Assembly (NCBI GenBank): GCA_015075365.1 | Contig: JABTUN010000005.1 | Coordinates: 186,001-250,000, forward strand | Source: Verrucomicrobiaceae bacterium | GTDB lineage: Bacteria; Verrucomicrobiota; Verrucomicrobiia; Verrucomicrobiales; Verrucomicrobiaceae | Length of the DNA stretch: 64,000 nucleotides | Direction: 5' to 3' | In this document: in pieces, positions 44,701 through 52,260 of the stretch | Numbering within the stretch: position 1 is the stretch's first letter | Layout of the letters: each line of letters begins with the position of its first letter | Notes under the pieces: generated by a model | Told to the model about the DNA's origin: nothing | Database searches by the model: none | Seen by the model: the letters and a program-made list of their open reading frames with translations, nothing else | Translations under genes and position numbers: made by a program

Positions 44701-46312
44701 TCAAGCCGCGCAGGCCCAGCCGAACCAAAACCTCGATCAAAACCCCGCGCAGCAATCCACCGCGCAGGCCGCGATGAAGGCGAATGAACTCGCCGCGCTC
44801 ATCGAGCCGCAAACCACCGCCGCACGCGCCCAGCTCGCCGAACTGACTCCGGAAGTCAGCGAGATGATGAAACGCGTCGCCGCCGATTTGAAGAAAACGC
44901 AGGAACAGACGCAAAACGCCGCCAACGAGGCCAAAGCCGAAAAACCCGTCGCCGAGGTCGCGGAGAAGGCGAAGGATCTCAAAGCCGAAAACGCCGAGAA
45001 CACTGAAAAAATGGCCGCTTTGCAGGCCGCGCTGCGTCAGGAGGCCAACGCGGCTGATTTGACGCAAAAACCCGAGATGCAGATGGCCCGCACCGCCGAT
45101 GTCGCGCTCGCGCAGATGCAGAAAAACACGCCTCAAATCGCCCAAAACCTCAAACAGGCCGCGCAAGCCACGCAAAGCCAGCCACAGGCCCAAAACCTGC
45201 AACAAGCAGCCGATGCCCAACAGCAAGCCGCGCAGGCTTTGCAGCAGCTCGCGCAGAACATGCAGAAGCTCGAAGACGGCCAGCAACTCACCGAGGCCGA
45301 ACAAGCCGCCATGGCCAACATGGAGCAGCAACTCGGCGTGCAGGAGCCGCTCGATGAATCCTATCAGCGTGCACAGGAGATCGCGCAGATGGCCCAGGAC
45401 GCCAAAGAGAACCCGCAGGCCGTGCTCGCCGCGCTCGAAAAGGAGCTGCCGAAGAATCCCGCCATGCAAAAAGCCCTCGCCGACCTCGGCAAGGAAACCG
45501 CGCAGCAAAGCGAAGCCGCCGTCGCGAAGGAAAATCAGCAACTCAGCAACACCGGCATGGCCACGCTCGAAGCCGCCAACAACCTCAAACGCGTCGCCCG
45601 CCATCAAGACCGCCTCGGCGACAAACCCGCCGCGCAAGCCACCGCCGAAGCCGCCAAACAAGTCGAAGCCGCCGGCAAACAAGCCCAGGCCACGCAAGCG
45701 AATCCGCAGCCCAATCCCCAAATGGCCCAGCAGGCTCAAGCGAATGCCGCCCAAGCCGCCAAATCCGCCGAAGCCACCGCCAGCAAAACCGCGCCACCTC
45801 TTTTCACCAGCCCGCTAGCCCAAATGCAGGGCCAGATGCTCGCCCAGGCCCTCGATCAACTCGACGCGCAGCTTCATCCCTCGCAAACCGGCCAGCAACA
45901 AGCTGGTCAACAAGGCCAGCAGGGCCAACAGCAACAAGGCCAGGGCCAGCAACAGCAGCAGGCTCAGAATTCATTGAACCAAGCCCAGCAAGCCCAGCAG
46001 CAGCAAATGGCCGACAGCCGCAACAGCGGTCAAACACCTGGCCAGCAACCCAGCCCGCAGCAGATGGCCCAAAACCAGCAGCAGAGTCAGCAAAACGGCG
46101 CGCAGAGCAACGAGGGCGGCAATCAAAGTCAGCTCGTGAAGGCCGAGGGCGAACTCGGGGCCGTCCAGATACTCGTGAATGGCGACTGGGGCCACCTCCC
46201 CCAAAAAATGGCCGACGACCTCACCGAAGCCACGCGCACCGAAGCCGCCCCCGAATACCGCGCCGCCATCGAAAGCTACTACAAAGCCATCGCGCAGAAG
46301 GCGAAGAAGTAG
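41720..46312 (+). CDS. Giant DUF4175-like membrane protein with very long Ala/Gln-rich coiled coil
   Basis: About 1,530 residues from ATG 41720 (an ATG at 41696 is possible). Two membrane segments lie near the N-terminus (about 29-70; LLCAAVIIITALAVIALL) and a third near 155-175. Ig-like periplasmic domains follow (about 180-480; ILERTIDPRQRDWAESQRRL ends this part). Then comes a ~900-residue helical region dense in Ala, Gln, Glu and Lys with heptad spacing. The end has Gln runs and GELGAVQILVNGDWGHLPQK, then APEYRAAIESYYKAIA, the closing motif of this family. Such proteins usually sit in MoxR-DUF58-Bat operons, absent here. A structural envelope role is likely. Confidence 0.75.
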   Translation: MNLTLRPATLAALGSFRARRASLLKTRALLCAAVIIITALAVIALLDRVRFMPDVIRPWFSLATYATAAIAAWKVALRFIGQARGEDGAAKLIEAAEPALRERLLAAVELSAKGDVKDSAEFRERLQEDVAKAVEGVNWKARLPARSLRPWFLAALGAAAVVIGLCFVPMLHFPGFLARAAVPFANFERPASLKITIVEPAPASTLAPIGSEMPLIIETEGAKAPAATLEVLAPGGRPRKIELSAFGTTRFEGVVPVGQTDVQYRVHAADAITPWHTLSARARPRIVSFQKTIVPPSYTGAKETTLTEDQGDLEALDGSTIKLTLTANQPISKAEVHLNAELAEKKSITAELAVNTVNTVIKVTPEASSWLAALKSAETGFTNEETTPWRITTIPDLPPTAQIEDPAQQIELLPDEAVRLAGLATDDVGLASVKLAHTINAAKWSETDLLITKSAKEAPVTHLLPLAPLGVKAGDAVQLKLIATDLKGQKTESPALRVIILERTIDPRQRDWAESQRRLAQRAESLSQQTRELTKSLDQVRKQEKKDPAQADTALAKAQSELEQVKEQSEQLWNDLKDAAKNAPNQLDANEAQLLAEKMAQLRREALPKLEALEKGDTENLEALKKASRVADADADAVASAAKAFANEDTAKIAAQESQQLMRQSKMLTENALPANRDANQRPQWQEQQRALIAQTEALKKDLTTLDETSRQRHSGQIKNLDKQLNETAADLNASLDKPDQTKSPEHLYGASDNLRNRLQQTADATRNIAEQASKEAEQRREQLMRQDNPALVALSEARQALAEAEAAAKKPDKKPKQEKDGLTAAERAQQKLAEASKQLQDQAEIREQNQLTNNQAALDTNRASRAVDEVAQNAKKAATAEELAQAKEQTEKLANIARALEADAAVQDAAQALQAAQQAAMQPANKQDLPQTAAQAKAAAETLAEAQQQINRSQLAAEMNKQNPQAANQLRQLGEEAKNLAKNAAEQNKNLANQAAQAQPNQNLDQNPAQQSTAQAAMKANELAALIEPQTTAARAQLAELTPEVSEMMKRVAADLKKTQEQTQNAANEAKAEKPVAEVAEKAKDLKAENAENTEKMAALQAALRQEANAADLTQKPEMQMARTADVALAQMQKNTPQIAQNLKQAAQATQSQPQAQNLQQAADAQQQAAQALQQLAQNMQKLEDGQQLTEAEQAAMANMEQQLGVQEPLDESYQRAQEIAQMAQDAKENPQAVLAALEKELPKNPAMQKALADLGKETAQQSEAAVAKENQQLSNTGMATLEAANNLKRVARHQDRLGDKPAAQATAEAAKQVEAAGKQAQATQANPQPNPQMAQQAQANAAQAAKSAEATASKTAPPLFTSPLAQMQGQMLAQALDQLDAQLHPSQTGQQQAGQQGQQGQQQQGQGQQQQQAQNSLNQAQQAQQQQMADSRNSGQTPGQQPSPQQMAQNQQQSQQNGAQSNEGGNQSQLVKAEGELGAVQILVNGDWGHLPQKMADDLTEATRTEAAPEYRAAIESYYKAIAQKAKK

Positions 46313-46327
46313 GCAGGAGGCTGTTGT

Positions 46328-47515
46328 TCAAGCCAGCCATTCGGCGATCACGGCGACGACCTCGGCACGCTGGGCTTCGGTGAGTTCGCCGTAGATCGGA
46401 ATGCTGAGGACCTCGGCGGCGATGCGGTGGGAGATGTCGCAGCCGGTGCGGGAGGCGGCAGGTAGATTTGCAAAGCACTGTTGCTGGTCGAGCGTGACAG
46501 GGTAGTAAATATCGCAGCCGATTTTTTTCGCCACGAGATGATCGCGCAAGGAATCGCGCCTGCTGCCGAGGACGCGCAGGGTGAACTGGTTCCAGATGTG
46601 CGAGTTGTGCGCGTAGGAGACGGGCAGGACGATGCGTGCGTCTTGAGCGGCCAGCGCCGCGTCCTGTGTCGCCACGCATTTGCAGTGCGCGGGGTCTGCC
46701 TGGACGACGCCGGGCAGCTTCAAAAGGCGCGCGGTGTAGTCGGCGGCGTTGCGCTGGCGCTCGGCGGTGTATTGCGCGTAGCGCTTGAGCTTCACGCTGA
46801 GCAGCGCGCACTGCAGCGTGTCCATGCGGAAGTTTCCGCCGACATAATGATGGTAGTACTTCGGTTTCGAGCCGTGGACACGCAACACGCGCGCGAACTC
46901 GGCCAGCGCGTCATCATTCGTCACCAGCATGCCGCCATCGCCGAATCCGCCGAGGTTTTTGCTGGGGAAGAAGCTGTAGGTGCCGAAATCGCCCATCGTG
47001 CCGGCCTGGCGGCCCTTGTATTGCGCGCCGATGGACTGCGCGGCGTCCTCAATGACCTTGAGGCCGTATTGCTTGGCCAGCGCGAGCAGCGCGTCCATGT
47101 CCGCGCACTGGCCGAAGAGATGCACTGGGATCAGCGCCTTTGTTTTGGCGGTGATCTTCCTCCGCGCGTCATTCACGTCCATGTTGAAGCACACCGGGCA
47201 CACATCCGTGAAGACGGGGACGGCGCCGAGACGCGAGACCGCGCCTGCGGTGGCGAAAAAGGTGAAGGCCGGGCACAGCACCTCGTCGCCGGGCTGGATG
47301 TCCAGCGCCATGAGCGCCAGCAACAGCGCGTCCGTGCCGGAGGAGACGGCCAGCGCATGTTTCGCTCCGGTCATGGCAGCGACTTCCCTCTCGAAGGCTT
47401 CCATCTCCGGCCCCATGATGAAACGCCCGTGATGCAGCACCTGGGTGAAGGCGGCCTGGAGTTCGGATTCGAGCGGGAGGTTCTGGGCGTTGACGTCGAG
47501 GAGCGGGACGGGCAT
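46328..47515 (-). CDS. DegT/DnrJ/EryC1/StrS family PLP-dependent sugar aminotransferase
   Basis: 395 residues. The PLP lysine is Lys186 in SFFPSKNLGGFGDGG. Other landmarks are ALAVSSGTDALLLAL, CPAFTFFATAGAV, VHLFGQCADMDAL, VIEDAAQSIGA and the C-terminal GCDIYYPVTLDQQQCF. These enzymes transfer an amino group to keto-sugars used for cell-surface polysaccharides or glycans. No nucleotide-sugar pathway genes are adjacent, so the product is unknown. It is convergent with the giant coiled-coil gene (15 bp apart) and divergent from uvrC. Confidence 0.93.
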   Translation of the reverse strand: MPVPLLDVNAQNLPLESELQAAFTQVLHHGRFIMGPEMEAFEREVAAMTGAKHALAVSSGTDALLLALMALDIQPGDEVLCPAFTFFATAGAVSRLGAVPVFTDVCPVCFNMDVNDARRKITAKTKALIPVHLFGQCADMDALLALAKQYGLKVIEDAAQSIGAQYKGRQAGTMGDFGTYSFFPSKNLGGFGDGGMLVTNDDALAEFARVLRVHGSKPKYYHHYVGGNFRMDTLQCALLSVKLKRYAQYTAERQRNAADYTARLLKLPGVVQADPAHCKCVATQDAALAAQDARIVLPVSYAHNSHIWNQFTLRVLGSRRDSLRDHLVAKKIGCDIYYPVTLDQQQCFANLPAASRTGCDISHRIAAEVLSIPIYGELTEAQRAEVVAVIAEWLA

Positions 47516-47618
47516 GGGACAGACGGTGAGTGGTCAGATGTGAGAAGTGGGACGAGGGGAGTCGGGCGGAGGATAGAAGAGAGAGGAGCGGCTGCCAGCG
47601 ATTCCTTTGGGCGCGGGC

Positions 47619-49286
47619 ATGGACAAGGGGCGCGGGCGGTCCATTTTACCGTCCTTGAAGCCTGAAAAGTCCAGACCCGACCTCGCCGCCCGGCTGCACG
47701 ACGTGCCGCATAGTCCCGGCGTGTATGTCATGCGCGACCGGCTGGACCGCGTGATCTATGTGGGCAAGGCCCGCGACCTGCGGAAGCGCCTCTCGAACTA
47801 CTTCCTGCCCTCCGCGGCGAAGAAGGCGGATGTGAAGACGCGCGCGCTCATCACCAGCATCTGGCATTTCGACATCCACATCCTGCGCAGCGAGACGGAG
47901 GCGCTGCTGCTGGAGGGAAAGCTCATCAAGGAATTCCGCCCGCGCTACAACATCAGTTTCCGCGATGACAAGCGCTTCCTGCTCGTGCGGGTGCATTTCG
48001 GCGATGAGTTTCCGCGCATCGGCCTCACACGGCTGAAAAAGGACGACGGCGCCACCTATTACGGCCCGTTTGCGCATTCCGGCGCGCTGCGCACCACGCT
48101 GAACTGGCTGAACAAGAAATTCGGCCTGCGCGTGTGCCGCCCGCTGCGCCCGGGCGAGGCGGACTACAAGCATTGCAGCAACGACATCATCAAAAACTGC
48201 TCCGCGCCCTGCATCGGCCGTGTTTCGCCGGAGGACTACCGCCAGCGCGTGCGGGACGCGTGCGAGTTTCTGCAAGGGAAGTCAAAGGACCTGCTGGCCG
48301 CGCTGGAGGAGGAGATGCAGAAGGCGGCGGCGCGGCTGGATTTTGAAAAGGCGGCCGAGCTGCGGGACATGCTTAACGACCTGCGCCAGACCACCGCGCC
48401 CACGCGGCGCTTCGAGCGCGGCGCGCGTGCGAGGGTCGTCTCCACCATCGATCCAATGGCCGATGTGCGCGAGCTGCAGGACATCCTGCGGCTGGAGCGC
48501 CCGCCGCTGGTCATGGAGTGCTTTGACATCGCCAACATCGGCACGGCGCACTGCGTGGCCAGCATGGTGCGCTTCAAGGACGGCGTGCCGGACAACGCGA
48601 ACTACCGCCGCTACCGTATCCGCGCCGTCAGCGGCCAGAATGACTTCATCAGCATGGCGGAGGTGATCCGCCGCCGCTTCTCCCGTATCCTCCTGGAGGC
48701 TGCGAAGGCCGATCCCGATGCCGAGTTCAGCCAGGAGGCGCCGCGTGAGGCGATGATGCGGCTGGCGGAGCGTCAGAAGTCAGAGGGGAGAGGTCAGCAG
48801 TCAGAAGTCAGAGGTCAGAGGTTTGTGAGCCTGCCTGACTTGGTCATCGTGGACGGCGGGAAGGGGCAGCTGGGCATGGCGGTGAAGGAATTGCAGCAGC
48901 TCGGGCTGCACGATCTGCCCATCATCGGCCTGGCGAAGGAGAACGAGGAGGTCTATCGGCCCGGCGAGAGTGATCCGGTGATCATTCCGCACGAGCGCGG
49001 CGCTTTGAAGCTGCTCCAGCGCATCCGCGATGAGGCGCACCGCTGGGCAAACGGCTATCACCAGCTCCTGCTCAACCGCCGCGTGGCGGAGAGCATCCTC
49101 GACGAGTGCCCCGGCGTGTCGCAGAACCGCAAAACGGCCCTGTTGAAGCATTTCGGCTCGGTGACGCGGCTGCGGAAGGCCGCGGTGGAGCAGATCGCGA
49201 AGGTGCCCGGGATCGGCGCGGCGCTGGCGCGGGAGATTCACGAGTTTCTTATCACGCGCGGCTCCGGGGATGCCGTCACTCCTTGA
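47619..49286 (+). CDS. uvrC: UvrABC excinuclease subunit C
   Basis: 555 residues, slightly shorter than E. coli UvrC (610). The start is ATG 47619, as an upstream TTG is less likely. The GIY-YIG nuclease domain begins [20 protein letters not shown]. The UVR motif lies near 225-260 ([18 protein letters not shown]). The RNase H-like endonuclease domain contains [34 protein letters not shown] and [22 protein letters not shown]. Helix-hairpin-helix motifs end the protein. It makes both incisions in nucleotide excision repair. Residues 386-401 are an extra peptide encoded by repeat DNA. The end overlaps the convergent nitrilase gene by 11 bp. Confidence 0.95.
   Translation: MDKGRGRSILPSLKPEKSRPDLAARLHDVPHSPGVYVMRDRLDRVIYVGKARDLRKRLSNYFLPSAAKKADVKTRALITSIWHFDIHILRSETEALLLEGKLIKEFRPRYNISFRDDKRFLLVRVHFGDEFPRIGLTRLKKDDGATYYGPFAHSGALRTTLNWLNKKFGLRVCRPLRPGEADYKHCSNDIIKNCSAPCIGRVSPEDYRQRVRDACEFLQGKSKDLLAALEEEMQKAAARLDFEKAAELRDMLNDLRQTTAPTRRFERGARARVVSTIDPMADVRELQDILRLERPPLVMECFDIANIGTAHCVASMVRFKDGVPDNANYRRYRIRAVSGQNDFISMAEVIRRRFSRILLEAAKADPDAEFSQEAPREAMMRLAERQKSEGRGQQSEVRGQRFVSLPDLVIVDGGKGQLGMAVKELQQLGLHDLPIIGLAKENEEVYRPGESDPVIIPHERGALKLLQRIRDEAHRWANGYHQLLLNRRVAESILDECPGVSQNRKTALLKHFGSVTRLRKAAVEQIAKVPGIGAALAREIHEFLITRGSGDAVTP
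48773..48820 (+). repeat. gtcag-type repeat inserted in frame in uvrC
   Basis: The purine-rich run is made of agaagtcaga / gaggtcag words and codes for Gln386-Arg401. The same words occur on the other strand in the non-coding patchwork at 1723-1756. It sits just before the conserved [15 protein letters not shown], at a natural loop. Confidence 0.75.
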
Positions 49287-50601
49287 GCGGCGGCGGGCGG
49301 TGGCTGGGGATCTGCGCCTTGAAGTCACCGAGGCTGTTCCAGTGCGCGGGCTCGTTCAGATCCACCTCCGCCACGGCCAGCGTGCCCCATTCATCCGCCT
49401 GTGCGATCACATCGCCGTAGTGGTCAAAAATGCCGGAGATCATCCAGTCATGCTTCGAGTGGTCCGTGTAGGTGCTGCTGATGACATAGACGTGGTTCTC
49501 ACACGCGCGCGCCTTCGCCAGCATGGGATTGCAGCCCCACACGGGCCAGGCGATGACCTCCGCGCCCTTCACCGTGAGCGCGCGGGCCACCTCCGGGAAA
49601 AAGCCGTCGTAGCAGATCATCATGCCCACTTTCCCAAAGCGCGTGTCGAACACCGGATAGTCCCGGCCCGGCGTGATGCCGGCCTCGATCTCCCCGCGCG
49701 GCAGCGTGACCTTGCGGTACTTCCCGATGAGAGCCCCGTCCGGCCCGATGAGCGCGCTGGTGTTGTAGATTGTCTTTCCATCCCGCTCCACCAGCCCGGC
49801 GACGATGTGCAGGTCGTGCTTTTGGGCCAGCCCGCCAAAGTAGCGCGTGCTGGGACCGGGAACGGGCTCCGCGCACTCCGCCATGGTCTTTCCCGTGCCG
49901 TAATAGGTCAGCGTTTCTCCCAGCACGACGAGTTCCACGCCCTGCATGGCCGCCTGGGCGATGAGCGGCGCGTACTGCGGCGGTTTGTCGGCCGGATTTT
50001 TGCCTTCGCGCGGCTGGAGATGGATGGTGGCCAGCTTGACCTTGCGCGGGGCGGGGGAGGGGACCTGCGTGAGTGTCGCGTCGCTCCACTCCACGCGCGC
50101 GTTGGCCGCCCATTGCAGATAGAGCTCGATCTTCGCCTGCGTGGCCGCCAGCGGCGCGCGCAGCACGGTGTCATAGCGCGCCCACTGGTCGGCCGCGCCG
50201 CCTGGGTCACGCGGATACTCCGGCTCCGCGCGCGGCACGGTTCCCTTGGCATAGCCCTGCCTGGCCGGTTCTTCCCACGTCACCGCCTTTCCCTGTGCAT
50301 CCTGCCAGATCACGCGGGCATACACGCTGCGGCGCGGCTCCGGCATGGCGCTGTGCTTCCGCCACGCGCCAAACTGATAATGCTTCCCGCCCTCCACGGG
50401 CACGGTGCGCGTCCAGCAGCCGATCCAGTGCTCGCCCGTGCCTGTTTCCAGCACGAGGGAGCCTTTGCCATCATGGCCGCCCTGCTGATGCATCACGGAC
50501 TGGGGCCGCGCCTCCTCCCGCGGAGCCCACAGGGTCCAGTCACCGGCGGAGAAAACGGATGAATTGCAAATCAACGACAGGCAGAATGCAAAAAGTCTCA
50601 T
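49276..50601 (-). CDS. Exported carbon-nitrogen hydrolase (nitrilase superfamily) with N-terminal beta domain
   Basis: 441 residues with a signal peptide ([19 protein letters not shown]). Residues 20-180 form a beta-sandwich-like domain ([19 protein letters not shown], ..[12 protein letters not shown]), similar to carbohydrate-binding modules. The catalytic half begins [12 protein letters not shown] and carries the triad Glu229 (LGETLTYY), Lys297 (KYRKVTLP) and Cys330 ([14 protein letters not shown]). Nitrilase-superfamily enzymes hydrolyse amides or nitriles. Export and a fused binding domain suggest action on an external amide, perhaps an N-acyl sugar or peptide; this is inference. Confidence 0.88.
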   Translation of the reverse strand: MRLFAFCLSLICNSSVFSAGDWTLWAPREEARPQSVMHQQGGHDGKGSLVLETGTGEHWIGCWTRTVPVEGGKHYQFGAWRKHSAMPEPRRSVYARVIWQDAQGKAVTWEEPARQGYAKGTVPRAEPEYPRDPGGAADQWARYDTVLRAPLAATQAKIELYLQWAANARVEWSDATLTQVPSPAPRKVKLATIHLQPREGKNPADKPPQYAPLIAQAAMQGVELVVLGETLTYYGTGKTMAECAEPVPGPSTRYFGGLAQKHDLHIVAGLVERDGKTIYNTSALIGPDGALIGKYRKVTLPRGEIEAGITPGRDYPVFDTRFGKVGMMICYDGFFPEVARALTVKGAEVIAWPVWGCNPMLAKARACENHVYVISSTYTDHSKHDWMISGIFDHYGDVIAQADEWGTLAVAEVDLNEPAHWNSLGDFKAQIPSHRPPPLKE

Positions 50602-50647
50602 GGTTCAAGTACGACGGACTCGACAGAGACATTGCGTGGCACCGAGA

Positions 50648-52228
50648 TCAGGAGAAATCGATGAATCCGCGATTGATCGAGGCAATTGTCCTTCCCACAC
50701 GGCGAAATACCCCGATGCCTTCACGAGAGCCTCCATCATTGGTGTTGCCTTCGATGGTTTCCAAAGAGTTGCCAATGACACGGGAGACAATCCCGGTGTG
50801 ACCTTTGCCGCCGCCAGTTGAGATGATGAAAACCATGCCCGGTTTCACCTTGGACGGATTGTTCGTGGCTTCATTGGTGCTGATCGTGGTGATGCCGGCG
50901 TCGCGCGCCCGGTTCCAAAGGTCGAGAACCCCTCCTGTGCGGCATTTCTTCTCCATCGGGTTTGTAACCGCCTTGTTTTTGGCGGCGGTTAAGAAGCACC
51001 AATACACGAACGCCACACACCAAGCATCGCCACGCGATATCCCGACGCTGCGTTGGTACTCCTGGACGCGCTTGCCTGCGTTGCTTCCGGGAGGATCCTC
51101 CATCACCCCGACTTCCATGGAGGCAACATCAAGCACCTCCTGTAACAGTTCGCTGTCAGTCTTGGCAGTCTCCGACACATGCACCGTTTTCGCTCCAAAA
51201 AGGGCACCCCAAGTGTCAGAGCCAACTTTGCCGTCTATTTCCAGCGGAGCACCATGCACGTTGGTGTGACGCGTTTGGAAAAGCTCGACAGCGTCCTCGG
51301 TATCCCGTCCGAAAATACCATCAACGAGCAGAGGCTCGACTCCTCCCTTCTTTGCGGGCTGGGTAAAGCCGAGGTCACGAAGCCGCTGTTGGATAAGCCT
51401 AACGGCAGTTTTGTCGGCGCTGTCGCGGACGATGAGTTTGCCAGGATACTTGGGGGCTGGTGTGCCGGCGGCCAGCGGAACGAATGGAGTGTCGTGGACT
51501 ACATTCATCCCGGGGCCGCCGCCTGCCGCAGTGCCTGGATCGTCCGGGATGCTGCGGGCCAGGTCATAGTAGGCGGAGACGAGCTCGCCGTAGTACTTGC
51601 CTTCTGCATTCTTGTGACCTTGCTTGAGCCCTTTCGACAAGTCGGAGGTCCCTTTGTTGTAAGCGATGGCGACGTGGATTTTTTCCAGGTCTGTTAGCGT
51701 CTGCTTGGCAGACCACCCCTGGCGTTTCATCGCCTCAAAGAGCTCTTTGATCACGCGAGGAAAGCACTCTGATGCCTCCGCCCACTTTTCCTTGAGAAAG
51801 TAATCCGCGTCTTTGAGGAAGAACTGAAGGTCATATTGGAAGATGCCAAAGCCCCGGCAGAATTTGTTTGGATTCGATACGGCTCCCTGGAAATCAGGGA
51901 GCAGCGCGGCCACGTCCTCCAGGCACTTGCGGGCGACGGCAAACATAGCAGCACCCTGGGGATGCTCCAGGAGATGCGCTTTGTTCCGGGGGAATGCCTT
52001 GCGGCCTTTCTTGGTCGTCGGGTTGTAGTCAATCGTGTCGCCGACGCATAGTCGCAGGACCTCCTTTTTGCCCAGGCCTCTTTTCACGAGGCGGTGCCAG
52101 ATGTAACCCGTCTCCTGGTAGGCGATGGCGGAAAGCATATCGATATTGAAAGGCGTGCCGCGCACGGCGTCCTGTAATTCCCTGTCAAATGCGGTTTGGA
52201 ACCAGATGATGGCGTCTCGAGTGTTCAT
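50648..52228 (-). CDS. Lysozyme-like / peptidoglycan-binding / CHAP cell-wall hydrolase
   Basis: 526 residues in three modules. Residues 1-230 are a lysozyme-like helical domain with candidate Glu39 in AIAYQETGYIW and FGIFQYDLQFF. A peptidoglycan-binding fold follows (about 265-345; VDGIFGRDTEDAVELFQ and IDGKVGSDTWGALF). A C-terminal CHAP domain has Cys404 (GDAWCVAFVYWCF), His477 (GKGHTGIVSRV) and Glu493 (LETIEGNTN). Such enzymes cut glycan strands and cross-link peptides. There is no signal peptide, as in phage endolysins or effectors exported by a dedicated route. It is the last gene of a four-gene operon. Confidence 0.85.
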   Translation of the reverse strand: MNTRDAIIWFQTAFDRELQDAVRGTPFNIDMLSAIAYQETGYIWHRLVKRGLGKKEVLRLCVGDTIDYNPTTKKGRKAFPRNKAHLLEHPQGAAMFAVARKCLEDVAALLPDFQGAVSNPNKFCRGFGIFQYDLQFFLKDADYFLKEKWAEASECFPRVIKELFEAMKRQGWSAKQTLTDLEKIHVAIAYNKGTSDLSKGLKQGHKNAEGKYYGELVSAYYDLARSIPDDPGTAAGGGPGMNVVHDTPFVPLAAGTPAPKYPGKLIVRDSADKTAVRLIQQRLRDLGFTQPAKKGGVEPLLVDGIFGRDTEDAVELFQTRHTNVHGAPLEIDGKVGSDTWGALFGAKTVHVSETAKTDSELLQEVLDVASMEVGVMEDPPGSNAGKRVQEYQRSVGISRGDAWCVAFVYWCFLTAAKNKAVTNPMEKKCRTGGVLDLWNRARDAGITTISTNEATNNPSKVKPGMVFIISTGGGKGHTGIVSRVIGNSLETIEGNTNDGGSREGIGVFRRVGRTIASINRGFIDFS

Positions 52229-52260
52229 GATGCGGGGTTGGTAGGTTGGTTGTGTTAAAC

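Noticed and set aside
42017-45754. Minus-strand open frames of 362 and 480 codons rich in Gly, Leu and Phe
   Set aside because: They mirror the Ala/Gln-rich coiled-coil gene on the plus strand and show no domain or start signal.
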